Source: Kitasatospora sp. SUK 42
Lineage (GTDB): Bacteria; Actinomycetota; Actinomycetes; Streptomycetales; Streptomycetaceae
Assembly (NCBI RefSeq): GCF_015776785.2
Contig: NZ_LFMD02000003.1
Coordinates: forward strand, 645,798 to 709,797
Direction of reading: 5' to 3'
Length of the DNA stretch: 64,000 nucleotides
Made by a program: the position numbers and the translations under genes. The notes below the pieces were generated by a model. That model had not been told where the DNA came from, did no database searches, and was given only the letters and a program-made list of their open reading frames with translations. Positions 39,904-49,685 of this stretch are shown one piece after another; the stretch's first letter is position 1, and every line of letters begins with the position of its first letter.

Positions 39904-42240
39904 TCAGCTGGTCTGGATGGAGGTGTCGTCGATCACGAAGCTCGTCTGGAGCGAGGCGTCCTCGGTCCCGGTGAACTTCAGGGTGACGCTCTGGCCCGCG
40001 TAGGACGAGAGGTCGAAGGTGCGCTGCTGGTAGCCGGCCGCGGCGTCCACGTTGGAGTAGGTCTTCAGCGTGGTGCCGTTCACCGACACGGTCAGCTTGT
40101 CGTACGCCGTGGAGCCCGACTCGGCGGTGTCGATGTGCAGCCAGAAGCTCAGCGTCGCCTTGCACCCGGCCGGGATCGTCACCGTCTGCGCCAGCGTGTC
40201 GGTGTGGGTGGTGCCGTAGCCGTTCAGCCACGCCTTCCACGAACCGCCGTGCGCCGCCTGCGAGGCGCTGTTGTCGATCACGCCCGAGCTCGTCGTCCAC
40301 GGCGCCGCCGAACCCGTCTCGAAGCCCGGGTTGCCCAGCAGCTGCGCCGGCGTGCAGGTGCCGCCGCCACCGCCGTTCACCGCCCAGGTGAAGCTGGTCG
40401 AACCGGTCTTGCCGGCCGAGTCCTTCACCGTGACCGTGACGTTGGAGGTGCCCGCGGTGGTCGCGGTGCCGGTGATCGCGCCGGTGTTGGCGTTGATGAC
40501 CAGGCCGGCCGGCAGGCCGGTGGCCGAGTAGGTCAGCGGGGCGGTGCCGCCCGAGGCCTTGATCTGCAGGTTCACCACGCCGCCCACCGCGGTGGACTGG
40601 TTGCCCGGGCTGGTGACGGTGACGCCGCCCGGGTTGGGCAGCGAGCCGACGTTGACGGCGGCCCAGGCGGTGGCGACCTGGTTGTACTCGGCGCTGTTCG
40701 CGCCGTACAGGTCGGTCGCCGCGTTCAGGGTCGCGGTGCGGGCGGCGGCGTAGTTGGTGGTGGAGGTCATGTACGTGGTCAGCGCCTTGTACCAGACCTG
40801 CAGCGCCTTGTCCCGGCCGATGCCGCTGACGGTGATGCTGTTGACCGTCGGGCTGTTGTAGTTGAAGCCGTTGATGGTCTTCGCGCCGCTGCCCTCGGAC
40901 AGCAGGTAGAAGAAGTGGTTGGCGACACCGGACGAGTAGTGCACGTCCAGGTTGCCGACGCCCGAGTACCAGGAGTCGGCCGAGGTGCCGTCCTTGGAGG
41001 GCTTGTCCATGTAGCGCAGCGGCGTGCCGTTGCCGTTGATGTTGATCAGCTCGCCGATCAGGTAGTTCGGCGGGTTGGCGGGCAGGTTGGCGTAGAACTC
41101 GACGCCGGTGCCCATGATGTCGGAGGTCGCCTCGTTGAGGCCGCCGGACTCGCCCGAGTAGTTCAGGTTGGCGGTGGCCGAGGTGACGCCGTGGCTCATC
41201 TCGTGGCCGGAGACGTCGAGTTCGGTGAGCGGGTGGGTGTCGCTCTGCCCGTCGCCGTAGGTCATGCAGAAGCAGCTGTCGTCCCAGAACGCGTTGACGT
41301 AGCCGGTGTCGTAGTGCACCCGGCTCATCGCGCCGACGCCGTCGTTCTTGATGCCGGTGCGGCCGAAGGTGTTCTTGTAGAAGTCCCAGGTGACGGCCGC
41401 GCCGTACTGGGCGTCGACGGCGGCCGACTCGCGGTTGCTGACCTGGCCGTTGCCCCAGGTGTCGGAGCTCTTGGCGAACAGGGTCCCGTTGCCGGAGGTG
41501 CCGTTGCCCATGTCGGTGGTGTACTGGCCGCCGCGGGTGGCGTCCTTGAGCTGGTACTGCGAACCGCTCTGGGTGGTGGTCAGCGGGACGGTGCCGACGA
41601 AGACGCCGGTGCCGGTGCCGCGCTTGATGCCGTCGGCCTTGCTGAGCACCTCGCCGGTCCTGGCGTCGGTGACCACGTGCAGCTTGCTCGGGGTGCCGTC
41701 GGACTCGCGGCCGGAGACGACCGTCTCCCAGGCGAGCTTCGGGGTGCCGGCGGCGGCCCAGACGACGAGGCGCGGGGCGGTGTCGACGGCGGCGCCCTGC
41801 TCGGCGGCGAGCGCGGCGGCCTGCGCCTTCGGGGCGGCCAGGGCCGGGGCGGTCTCGACGCCCGTGAGGTCGGCCTCGCTGGCCTTGGTCACGCTCTTGG
41901 TGGCGCCGTTGGCGTCCTGGTGGACGATCAGGTCGCCGCCGAGCACCGGGAGACCGGCGTAGGTGCGCTCGTAGCGCAGGTGGCGGGCGCCGTTGGCGTC
42001 CTGGACGACGTCCTTGGTGACCAGCTTCTCCTGGCCGCTCAGGTTGAGCGCCTGGGCGAGGGAGGCGGTCTGCTGGTTGGCCGAGGTGATCAGCGCGGCC
42101 CGGGTGGCCTGCTGGGTGGCGACGGCGGCCGGCGCGTCCGGGGAGGCCGCCTGTGCGATCACCGGTATGCCGGTGACCAGCAGCGCGGTGGTGGCGGCCA
42201 TGACAACCGCCGCCTTCCGGGCGTGAGCGTAACGAGACAT
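39904..42240 (-). CDS. Secreted thermolysin-type M4 metallopeptidase with C-terminal add-on domains
   Basis: 778 residues. A signal peptide (AAVVMAATTALLVTGIPVIAQA) is followed by an FTP/PepSY propeptide (about 35-210), then the M4 catalytic domain with zinc motif HEMSH, the third ligand Glu in GGLNEATSD and the catalytic His in NLDVHYSSGVANH. An Ig-like putative binding domain (VTVTSPGNQSTAVGGVV, SATGLPAGLVINANTGAITG) and a jelly-roll domain (LLGNPGFETGSAAPWTTSS) complete it. It degrades extracellular protein. ATG 42240 has AAAAGGAG in ideal position; a long upstream frame extension is not coding. It stands as its own transcription unit. Confidence 0.95.
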   Translation of the reverse strand: MSRYAHARKAAVVMAATTALLVTGIPVIAQAASPDAPAAVATQQATRAALITSANQQTASLAQALNLSGQEKLVTKDVVQDANGARHLRYERTYAGLPVLGGDLIVHQDANGATKSVTKASEADLTGVETAPALAAPKAQAAALAAEQGAAVDTAPRLVVWAAAGTPKLAWETVVSGRESDGTPSKLHVVTDARTGEVLSKADGIKRGTGTGVFVGTVPLTTTQSGSQYQLKDATRGGQYTTDMGNGTSGNGTLFAKSSDTWGNGQVSNRESAAVDAQYGAAVTWDFYKNTFGRTGIKNDGVGAMSRVHYDTGYVNAFWDDSCFCMTYGDGQSDTHPLTELDVSGHEMSHGVTSATANLNYSGESGGLNEATSDIMGTGVEFYANLPANPPNYLIGELININGNGTPLRYMDKPSKDGTSADSWYSGVGNLDVHYSSGVANHFFYLLSEGSGAKTINGFNYNSPTVNSITVSGIGRDKALQVWYKALTTYMTSTTNYAAARTATLNAATDLYGANSAEYNQVATAWAAVNVGSLPNPGGVTVTSPGNQSTAVGGVVNLQIKASGGTAPLTYSATGLPAGLVINANTGAITGTATTAGTSNVTVTVKDSAGKTGSTSFTWAVNGGGGGTCTPAQLLGNPGFETGSAAPWTTSSGVIDNSASQAAHGGSWKAWLNGYGTTHTDTLAQTVTIPAGCKATLSFWLHIDTAESGSTAYDKLTVSVNGTTLKTYSNVDAAAGYQQRTFDLSSYAGQSVTLKFTGTEDASLQTSFVIDDTSIQTS

Positions 42241-42746
42241 GCGGACTCCTTTTCCGACCGGCGCGGGTTCACGCTCGGTGGAGAGAAACCTGGGCCGCGG
42301 GGTCGCGGCGCAGTGGGGGCCCCCGCCGGGTGCGACGGGGGTGCGGTTTGCGGTGCTCACAAGCCGTTGCAGGGTTCGTTGCAGGGTCGAGACGCGCTGC
42401 ACCTGAGCTGAGCCGGCTGCACCGGGGGGTGGGGTCCCCTCGTCTGCAGCAGGAGGAATCGTGGCAGCAAACGCGCCGTTAATGACAGATGCATGCCACC
42501 GATTGGCCGATTAATTACCGAAACCGTATGCAGGACGGTTCGACAGTTGTGTTACGTCATGACGAAGTCTTGAACACGGTTTTCATGGTCCTGACAAAGT
42601 TCGATCACTACCGGAGGTGACTGACCAGCGCTCAGGACCGCCGCCCGTACCGCCGGGTAGCGGGCAGCGCCCGGCCCGCACGGCACGTCACACTTCCGGC
42701 CGTGCCACCACCGGATTCCGGCCAATTCGCCGCCGAAGCGGAACCG
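42241..42746. other. Upstream region of the protease gene
   Basis: About 500 bases without a supported gene. The direct repeat CGTTGCAGGGT occurs twice around 42365-42388, and a 10-bp palindrome CGTCATGACG is at 42555-42564 inside an AT-richer stretch (42470-42610) that probably contains the protease promoter. No regulator can be named. Confidence 0.5.
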
Positions 42747-42779
42747 GGCCCCGCACCGCCACAACGGCGGTACGGGGCC
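42747..42779 (-). terminator. Terminator hairpin of the amylopullulanase gene
   Basis: A 14-position stem with one mismatch and a five-base loop (42747-42760 with 42766-42779), 24 bases beyond the stop of the minus-strand gene. Confidence 0.65.
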
Positions 42780-42802
42780 GGGGAGTTGCCGAGGCCGTGG
42801 AA

Positions 42803-45800
42803 TCAGCCCTGGACGAACACCGCCACGGTGCGGCCCGGCACGGTGAACGTCCCGGTCGCGGCGTCGAAGCCGGACCGCTTCACCACCTGGTCCACCCCGC
42901 CCGCCTGGACGGGGTGCAGCGCCTGGTTCGTCCCCCGCAGGGCCGCCACGGTCTGCGTCTGCGCGGTGGGCGTGGCGTTGAAGACCACGGTGACGCCCTT
43001 CTCCGCCCCCTTGAGCCCGGTGCCGTCCAGGTGCAGGGTGATCACCCCGGGCGTCTCACCGGGCGTGCCGGAGAGCGGGTACGAGAGCCGCTGCTGGACG
43101 TCGGCCAGGGTGGGCAGCGAGAACAGCGGCGAGGAGCGCTTGATCCGCAGGAACTCCTGGAACTGCGCCGTGGTCGCCCGGATGTCGGCCGCACCCACGG
43201 TCAACTTCGGGTTGGCCAGCAGGGACTGGGCGGTCGGCCACATCTCCTGGTTGTCCTTCGCCATCGGCAGGCCCCGGCCCCAGCCGTTGCCCTGGGCGGC
43301 GTCCCAGTGGATGGCGTTGAACCAGTCCCCCGAGTCGTAGGAGTTGGAGTCCAGCGACTTGGAGCGCAGCAGGTCGCTGCCGGCCTGGGCGAAGCCCGCG
43401 CCCTGGGTGAGCGCGGTCAGCGACAGCCCGAGCGCCTGCATCCGGGCCCGGTCGGCGGGCGCGGTGCTGGTCGGCAGCTTGTACGCGAGCGCGTCGAACA
43501 GGTCGGTGTTGTCGTGGGCGTCCACGTACTCCACCGCCTCGCCCGGCCTGGCCGCGTAGCCGGTCGGGGCGCCGTTGTAGTCGACCTGCTCCCCGGTGAC
43601 GGCCTTCCCCGCGCTGTCGGTGAAGGAGTAGCCGGCCAGGTTGCCGGTCAGCCCGACCTTGATCTGGTCCATCTGGTGCAGCAGTCGGGCCTTCTGCTCC
43701 TGCGGGTCGCCGTTCGCGGGCGAGCCGTTGGGATCGGTGTACAGGCCCGAGGCGAAGCCCTGCTGCGGCGCGGAGTTCAGCATGAAGTTGCCGCCGCGCG
43801 CGGCGTCGCGGATCCGGTCGTCGAAGGTGGCGATGCCGGTGCCGGCCATGTTCCGCTGGGTGGCCTGCACGAACCGGGCGTCGTTCGCGACGACGCCGAA
43901 GTTCCAGCCCTCGCCGTACAGGAGGACGTTCCTGCCGTCCACGCCGTCCGACGCGGGCGTCATCTTCCGCAGCGCGGCCTGCACGTCCAGCATGGTGGAC
44001 TTCGGGTCCAGGCCCATCAGGTCGAAGCGGAAGCCGTCGACCTGGTACTCCCGGGCCCACAGCGTCACCGAGTCGACCACCAGCCGGTTCATCATGGCGT
44101 GCTCGGGCGCCGTGTCGGCGCAGCAACTGTCCGTCGTCACCTTGCCGTTGGCGTCCAGCCGCTGGTAGTAGCCGGGTACCACCCGGTCCAGCACCGAGTG
44201 CTCGGCCTGGCCGCTGGCGGCGGTGTGGTTGTAGACCACGTCCAGCACCACCCGCAGCCCGGCCGCGTGCATCGCCTGGACCATCCGCCGGAACTGCACG
44301 GTGCGCGCGGTGCCGGTGGAGTCCGTGGCGTACGTGCCCTCGGGCACGTTGTAGTGCAGAGGGTCGTAGCCCCAGTTGTAGGCGTCGTCGGCGGCGACGG
44401 CCGCCACGCACTCCTGCTGCTTGGGGCTGTCCGCCGGAAGGGACTTGAGGTCGCAGGGCGGCAGCTTCTGGTCGGCCCTGTTCTTCGGGATGGACGCGAT
44501 GTCGAAGGTCGGCAGCAGGTGGACGGTGGTCACCCCGGCCTTGGCGAGGTCCCGGAGGTGCTGCATCCCGGCCGAGTTCGACTCGGTGAACGCCAGGTAG
44601 GTGCCGCGCTCGGCGGCCGGGACGGTGGAGTCCTCCACCGAGAAGTCCCGGACGTGCAGTTCCTGGATCTGCTGCTGCGCGAGCGGGACGGCCTTCGGAC
44701 GGGGCTGGTCGTCCCAGCCCTGGGGCTTGAGCTCCTTGGCGTCCAGGTCGGCGACCAGGCTGCGCCGGGAGTCGGCGGACAGCGCCACCGAGTACGGGTC
44801 GGTGACGGTGTTGACCACCAGTTGCTGCACCGAGGGCGCCCAGACCCTGACCTGGTACACGTAGTACTTGCCGTCCAGCTCCCGCTTGTCGCGGACGACC
44901 TCCCACACCCCGGTCTCGTCGTCCCGCTTCAGCGGCAGCGTCCTCGGGGTGCCCCCGGCGGCACTGTCGAAGACCTGGACGGAGACGTCCTGTGCGGTCG
45001 GCGCCCACAGCGAGAGCGCGACCTTGCCGTCGTAGTAGGCCGGGCCGAAGTCCACCCTGCCGGTCCGGCCGGCGTACAGGTCGTCCAGCACGCCGGGGAT
45101 CTGGACGCCGGTGGCGGCCGACACCGCACCGCTGGGCAGGTGTTCGGTGAACAGCAGTTGGCCGCGCAGCGCGGCCGGGACGCGGGCGGTGTCCCGGGCG
45201 TCCACGGTGAAGGCCCGGTAGCCCGCCAGGTGCGGGTACTTGGCCTTCTGCGCGTCGGTCAGCCCGCCGGCAGGGGTGAGCCGGATCCACCGGCCGGGCT
45301 TGGTCAGCGCGCCCTTGTCGGCGCGGATGCCGCCCTCGGGGTCGTACACCAGCTGGGCGCTGGTGCCGCCGGCCAGGGCCTGGTCGGTGGCCCCGTAGTT
45401 CGCCGGGACGACGACGGTCCTCGCGTCGATCCACTGGGCCTTGGCGCCGGAGAGGTCCAACTGCGAGGAGGCGGCCGGGTTCTGCGGCAGCAGGTAGCCC
45501 TCGCGGCCGCCGAGGATCCACACCTCCCTGCCGTTGACGGAGAGGTCCAGCGACTGGTCGGTGGGCAGGTCCTTGTCGTTGCCCTTGTGCAGGATGTAGC
45601 TGAGGCTGGTCGCGCCGGGGGCGAGCGGTACCTCGAAGACGGCGCCGAAGGCGTCGCGGCGCACCGGTGTCAGCGGCTTGCCCCAGTCGGTGGGGGCGGC
45701 GGCGCCGGTCCAGTCGTGCAGGCCCCAGCCGTCGTAGTCGCCGTCGGCCCGGTTGTAGTGGATGACGGCGGTGTTCGCGGGCTGGGTGTTCGCCGGGCCC

Positions 45801-48304
45801 GGGTCGGCCGTGCGCACGGCCGGGTCGCCCTGCTTCAGCCAGACCTCACCGGTGGCGCCGACGTCGAGGTGCCGGTCGGCGTCCACGTCCTTGACGCCGT
45901 TCTTCTCCACGATGAAGCCCACGTCGGAGGCGCCCGGCTTGAGCCTCACGTACGCGAAGGCGCCGTACGCGTCGCGCCCGGTGAAGGCGTGCCCGGCCGG
46001 CCACTGGGTGGCCTCGCCGTCGGCGAGGTCGCCCCAGGCGTAGAGGTTCCAGCCGTCGTAGTCGCCGTCCGGCCGGTTGTAGTGGACGACGGCGTACGGG
46101 CGGGCGCCGGCGGTGGGCACCGGCTTGGGCGCCGGGGTGCCGGTGGTGAAGCTCGCGGTGGCGGAGCGCAGGTGGCCGGCGGAGTCCTGGACGACGGCCT
46201 TGTAGCGCACCACCGTGCCGGGGGCGACGGCGCCGAGGTCCTGGGTGACGAGGTACTTCCCGGTGTCGGCGGTGCCCAGCGTCTGCCAGGGCCCGTTGCC
46301 GATCTGGGCGGCGAAGCTCACCCGGTCGAAGCCGCCGCCGTCGACCTTGGCGCCGATGGTGACCAGCCCGGTGGAGCCGTCCGCGGGCGGCTGCACCGAG
46401 AGCTGCGGCGCCGCGCCGGCGGCCGCGAGCCTGCCGTCCGCCCTGAGCACGACGGAGGAGAGCGCCGGCACGGTGACGGTCACCCTGCGGTCGGCGCCGC
46501 TGGTGACGCGCTCGCCCGCGGTCGGGTAGATCCGGTCGAAGCCCATCCCGGCCGAGAAGGTGTCCAGCGTGACGGTCTTCGCCTCGGCGGCGTTGTTGAC
46601 CGCCACCAGGTACTCGACCTGCTGCCCCGCGTCGATCCGGGAGAACGCGTAGACGCCCGCGCCGTCGGCGGCGTACCGCTCGATCTGCGCGCCGTCGGCC
46701 AGTGCCGGGTTGTCCCGCCGCAGCCCGGCCAGCCCGGCGATGCCCCGGTAGAGCCCGCCGTCCTGCCCGTACCGGTCGGCCGGGCCGGAGGGGCCGCCGA
46801 GCACCCGGTCGGTGTTGTACGAGGCCGTCCTGGAGGCGAACATGTCCTGCCGGGCGTCCTTGTCGCCGCCCGCGCCGGTGAAGCCCTGCTCGTCGCCGTA
46901 GTAGACGACGGGCTGGCCGCGGGTGAGGAACTGGAGCTCGGTGGCGAGCCGGTCCTTCTTCAGCAGGGTCGCCTCGTCGGCGCCCGGGTCGTCGGCCAGC
47001 AGGAAGGAGCCGAACCGGCCCATGTCGTGGTTGCCGAGGAAGGTCGGCAGCTCGTACGCGTCGGTGTCGGCGCTGGTGTAGCGGTAGTCCTGGCCGTAGA
47101 CGTCGGCCAGGTTCCTCGCCGAGCCGCCCTGGGAGACGTAGGAGCGGGCCGCGCCCTGGAACGGGAAGTCCAGCGTGGCCTGGAGCCTGCCCTTCGTGAC
47201 GTACGGCGAGGTGACGGCCGGGTCGCCGGAGTAGACCTCGCCGAACATGAAGAACCGCTTGTTGCCCTGCTTGGCCGCGAAGTCCTTGAGCGCGGGCGCC
47301 CACTGCTGCCAGAACGCCATGTTGACGTGCTTGACGGTGTCGATCCGGAAGCCGTCCACGCCGGCGTCCTTGACCCACTGCTGGTAGACCTGCTCGAAGC
47401 CCTTCACCACGCGCGGGTTCTGGGTGTCGAGGTCGTCCAGCCCGTTGAAGTCGCCCTCGGTGGCGGACTCGCCGACGAAGGTCGAGTCGCCCCGGTTGTG
47501 GTAGAGCGCCGGGTCGTTGAGCCAGGACGGGCTCTTGGCCTTGGCGTCGGCGGGGGTGCGGAAGACCGGGGTGTAGGGGAAGGAGTCCTTGGTGATCTTC
47601 GGCCAGGGCGCCCCGGAGTCGGCGATCGCGGTCTCGTCGACGGGGTTGCCGTCGGCGTCCAGCGTCGGGTAGGCACCGGTCGAGCGGTAGCCGTGCTGCT
47701 GCTCGGCGTAGTCGATGACGTCGGCGGTGTGGTTGGTGATGACGTCGAAGAAGACCTTGATGCCGCGCGCGTGCGCCTTGGCTATCAGCTCCTTGAGCTG
47801 CGCGTTGGTGCCGAAGTGCGGGTCGACCTGGGTGAAGTCGGTGATCCAGTACCCGTGGTAGCCCGCCGAGGCGTCGGCACCACTGCCCTGCACCGGCTTG
47901 TTCCTGAAGATCGGAGCCATCCAGATCGCGGTGGTGCCGAGGTTCTGGATGTAGTCGAGCTTCTGGATCAGCCCGGCCAGGTCGCCGCCGTGGTAGAAGC
48001 CCTTGTCGGTCGGGTCGAAGCCGTTCTCCAGCCGCCCCCCGGTGATGCCTCCGGTGTCGTTGGAGGTGTCGCCGTTGGCGAAGCGGTCGGGCAGGACGAA
48101 GTAGAACTGCTCGCGGGTGAGGTCGTGCCGCCCGGCGGTGGCCGCCAGCGCGGAGTCCGAGGGCGGGGCGGGCGGGGCCGCGGCGAGGGCCGCGGGGGCG
48201 CCGCCGAGGGTGGCGGCGGTCAGCGCGGCGGCCAGCAGGACGGCCGTCCGGCCGGGTCTGGGTCGGAGGCTGCTCCGTCGGAGGCGGAGCGGGGCATCGG
48301 CCAC
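42803..48304 (-). CDS. Secreted bifunctional alpha-amylase/pullulanase
   Basis: 1,833 residues. Signal peptide (TAVLLAAALTAATLGG); first GH13 domain (about 60-560) with DGFRIDTVKHVN, FGEVYSG and FLGNHDM; a beta region; two pullulanase-associated PUD/CBM41 repeats (AVVHYNRPDGDYDGWNLY and AVIHYNRADGDYDGWGLH); an N-terminal pullulanase and CBM48 part (ALSLWAPTAQDVSVQVF); and a second GH13 domain with YNWGYDPLHYNVPEG, VVLDVVYNHT, DGFRFDLMG, YGEGWNFG and VDAHDNTDLFDAL. The two active sites should cut alpha-1,4 and alpha-1,6 bonds of starch. The start is GTG 48304 (AAGGGAG six bases upstream). The frame is intact throughout. Confidence 0.96.
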   Translation of the reverse strand: MADAPLRLRRSSLRPRPGRTAVLLAAALTAATLGGAPAALAAAPPAPPSDSALAATAGRHDLTREQFYFVLPDRFANGDTSNDTGGITGGRLENGFDPTDKGFYHGGDLAGLIQKLDYIQNLGTTAIWMAPIFRNKPVQGSGADASAGYHGYWITDFTQVDPHFGTNAQLKELIAKAHARGIKVFFDVITNHTADVIDYAEQQHGYRSTGAYPTLDADGNPVDETAIADSGAPWPKITKDSFPYTPVFRTPADAKAKSPSWLNDPALYHNRGDSTFVGESATEGDFNGLDDLDTQNPRVVKGFEQVYQQWVKDAGVDGFRIDTVKHVNMAFWQQWAPALKDFAAKQGNKRFFMFGEVYSGDPAVTSPYVTKGRLQATLDFPFQGAARSYVSQGGSARNLADVYGQDYRYTSADTDAYELPTFLGNHDMGRFGSFLLADDPGADEATLLKKDRLATELQFLTRGQPVVYYGDEQGFTGAGGDKDARQDMFASRTASYNTDRVLGGPSGPADRYGQDGGLYRGIAGLAGLRRDNPALADGAQIERYAADGAGVYAFSRIDAGQQVEYLVAVNNAAEAKTVTLDTFSAGMGFDRIYPTAGERVTSGADRRVTVTVPALSSVVLRADGRLAAAGAAPQLSVQPPADGSTGLVTIGAKVDGGGFDRVSFAAQIGNGPWQTLGTADTGKYLVTQDLGAVAPGTVVRYKAVVQDSAGHLRSATASFTTGTPAPKPVPTAGARPYAVVHYNRPDGDYDGWNLYAWGDLADGEATQWPAGHAFTGRDAYGAFAYVRLKPGASDVGFIVEKNGVKDVDADRHLDVGATGEVWLKQGDPAVRTADPGPANTQPANTAVIHYNRADGDYDGWGLHDWTGAAAPTDWGKPLTPVRRDAFGAVFEVPLAPGATSLSYILHKGNDKDLPTDQSLDLSVNGREVWILGGREGYLLPQNPAASSQLDLSGAKAQWIDARTVVVPANYGATDQALAGGTSAQLVYDPEGGIRADKGALTKPGRWIRLTPAGGLTDAQKAKYPHLAGYRAFTVDARDTARVPAALRGQLLFTEHLPSGAVSAATGVQIPGVLDDLYAGRTGRVDFGPAYYDGKVALSLWAPTAQDVSVQVFDSAAGGTPRTLPLKRDDETGVWEVVRDKRELDGKYYVYQVRVWAPSVQQLVVNTVTDPYSVALSADSRRSLVADLDAKELKPQGWDDQPRPKAVPLAQQQIQELHVRDFSVEDSTVPAAERGTYLAFTESNSAGMQHLRDLAKAGVTTVHLLPTFDIASIPKNRADQKLPPCDLKSLPADSPKQQECVAAVAADDAYNWGYDPLHYNVPEGTYATDSTGTARTVQFRRMVQAMHAAGLRVVLDVVYNHTAASGQAEHSVLDRVVPGYYQRLDANGKVTTDSCCADTAPEHAMMNRLVVDSVTLWAREYQVDGFRFDLMGLDPKSTMLDVQAALRKMTPASDGVDGRNVLLYGEGWNFGVVANDARFVQATQRNMAGTGIATFDDRIRDAARGGNFMLNSAPQQGFASGLYTDPNGSPANGDPQEQKARLLHQMDQIKVGLTGNLAGYSFTDSAGKAVTGEQVDYNGAPTGYAARPGEAVEYVDAHDNTDLFDALAYKLPTSTAPADRARMQALGLSLTALTQGAGFAQAGSDLLRSKSLDSNSYDSGDWFNAIHWDAAQGNGWGRGLPMAKDNQEMWPTAQSLLANPKLTVGAADIRATTAQFQEFLRIKRSSPLFSLPTLADVQQRLSYPLSGTPGETPGVITLHLDGTGLKGAEKGVTVVFNATPTAQTQTVAALRGTNQALHPVQAGGVDQVVKRSGFDAATGTFTVPGRTVAVFVQG

Positions 48305-48355
48305 TGAGGGCTCCCTTAGGGGGAAGGGGCGATCGATTTCCCAGGAAGCTAGCGG

Positions 48356-48400
48356 CCTGCAATATGTTTCAGCAAGATGCAGAAACCTTTTCGTAGCAAG
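48356..48400 (-). promoter_or_regulatory. Maltose-operator-like sequence upstream of the amylopullulanase gene
   Basis: On the minus strand CTTGCTGAAAC lies at 48376-48366, with further TTGC words at both ends (48400-48396 and near 48360) and GGTTTCTGCATC between. CTTGC next to GAAAC also occurs in the amylase operator at 39699-39728. Shared control by a MalR-type repressor is inferred. Confidence 0.35.
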
Positions 48401-48558
48401 GAGATCCAGGTCACCGGCCGCTGCCGCCACCCCGATTACGCCCTTCGAACGACGAGCGTGACAATGGGACGCATGTCCGTCCCACCGGTAAGCACCAGAA
48501 TCGATCGCACCCCCTACCCCGGTGGGATCTGCCCCCTACCCCTCAAGGGGGACAGCCG

Positions 48559-49587
48559 GTGAAGAATCCACTTCCGGAGGATGAGCAGACGGCTACGAGC
48601 GGTCTGGCAGACTTCTCGTCCATGGGGGAACCGACCGAGATCAACCGAGGCGTCGCCGGGCGCGCCGACGTGGCCCACGGTGGCGGTTCCGAAGCAGCGA
48701 AGGCCCCCACGGTCCACCTGCACGAAGGAACCACCCGTGCCGCCCAGTCCCGTACCGCCGCCCTGCGCGACCGCATCCGGGGCCAGCGCCGCTCACCGGC
48801 CCGGCCGCGGATCTGGTTCGAGCTCGCCCTCATCGGGATCAGCTACTGGATCTACTCGATCGTGCGCAACGCCGTCCCGGAGCAGGCGTCGATAGCCCAG
48901 AAGCACGCGAGCTGGATCTGGGACCTGGAGCAGCACCTCGGCATCGCCGTCGAGCGTTCGATCAACCACGCCGTGGACGGCGTCGGGTGGCTCATCACCG
49001 GGATGAACTACTACTACGCGACGCTGCACTTCGTCATCACCATCGGCGTGCTGATCTGGCTCTACCGCTGGCACCCCGGCCGCTACGTCGCCGCCCGCAC
49101 CGTGCTGTTCGTCACCACCGGGATCGCCCTCGTCGGCTTCTACTTCTTCCCGCTGGCCCCGCCGCGGCTGATGACCGACGGCGGCTTCATCGACACCGTG
49201 AAGGTCCACGGCACCTGGGGCTCGATGGCCTCCGGCCCCGCCGCGCACGTCTCCAACCAGTACGCGGCGATGCCCTCGATGCACATCGGCTGGTCGATGT
49301 GGTGCGGACTGGCGATCTTCTTCCTGGCCCGCCGGACGTGGGTGCGGGTGCTCGGCCTGCTGTACCCGGCGACCACCCTGCTGGTCATCATCTCGACCGC
49401 CAACCACTTCTGGATGGACGCCATCGGCGGCGAGATCTGCCTCGCCGTGGGCTTCCTCTCCGCCCGCTGGCTCTACCACGAGTGGGTCTACCGGCTGCCC
49501 CGGGTGCCCGACCGGGAGAAGAGCGACGAGCCGATCACCGTTCCCGAGCAGTGGAGCGAACCGGCGGTCACCGCCGGGCGGCGCTGA
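48559..49587 (+). CDS. PAP2-family membrane phosphatase
   Basis: 342 residues. About 90 residues of charged N-terminus are followed by five or six membrane segments (FELALIGISYWIYSIV, FVITIGVLIWLYRW, VLFVTTGIALVGFYFFPL, WCGLAIFFLA, LLYPATTLLVIIS). The PAP2 motifs are AAMPSMHIGWS and STANHFWMDAIGGE with the catalytic His residues. It resembles the aureobasidin-resistance/inositolphosphotransferase-like branch (PAP2_3). The start is GTG 48559 after AAGGGGG; ATG 48622 is a shorter alternative. It is divergent from the amylopullulanase. Confidence 0.9.
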   Translation: MKNPLPEDEQTATSGLADFSSMGEPTEINRGVAGRADVAHGGGSEAAKAPTVHLHEGTTRAAQSRTAALRDRIRGQRRSPARPRIWFELALIGISYWIYSIVRNAVPEQASIAQKHASWIWDLEQHLGIAVERSINHAVDGVGWLITGMNYYYATLHFVITIGVLIWLYRWHPGRYVAARTVLFVTTGIALVGFYFFPLAPPRLMTDGGFIDTVKVHGTWGSMASGPAAHVSNQYAAMPSMHIGWSMWCGLAIFFLARRTWVRVLGLLYPATTLLVIISTANHFWMDAIGGEICLAVGFLSARWLYHEWVYRLPRVPDREKSDEPITVPEQWSEPAVTAGRR

Positions 49588-49599
49588 CGCGGAAACGGG

Positions 49600-49620
49600 A
49601 GGGGCCCCTGCGGGGCCCCT
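49600..49620. terminator. Bidirectional terminator between the PAP2 and glnE genes
   Basis: A perfect 9-bp stem AGGGGCCCC/GGGGCCCCT with a three-base loop, followed by TCTTCG, between two convergent genes. Confidence 0.8.
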
Positions 49621-49685
49621 TCTTCGTACGCCGGTCGGCCTCGCGCACCGATCGGCTTCGCGCACCGGTCGGCTTCGCACGCCGG

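Noticed and set aside
42617..48307. A 1,896-codon open frame on the plus strand opposite the amylopullulanase gene
   Set aside because: It is a high-GC shadow frame: low-complexity Arg/Gly/Val-rich translation without domains, exactly antisense to a gene with clear GH13 motifs.
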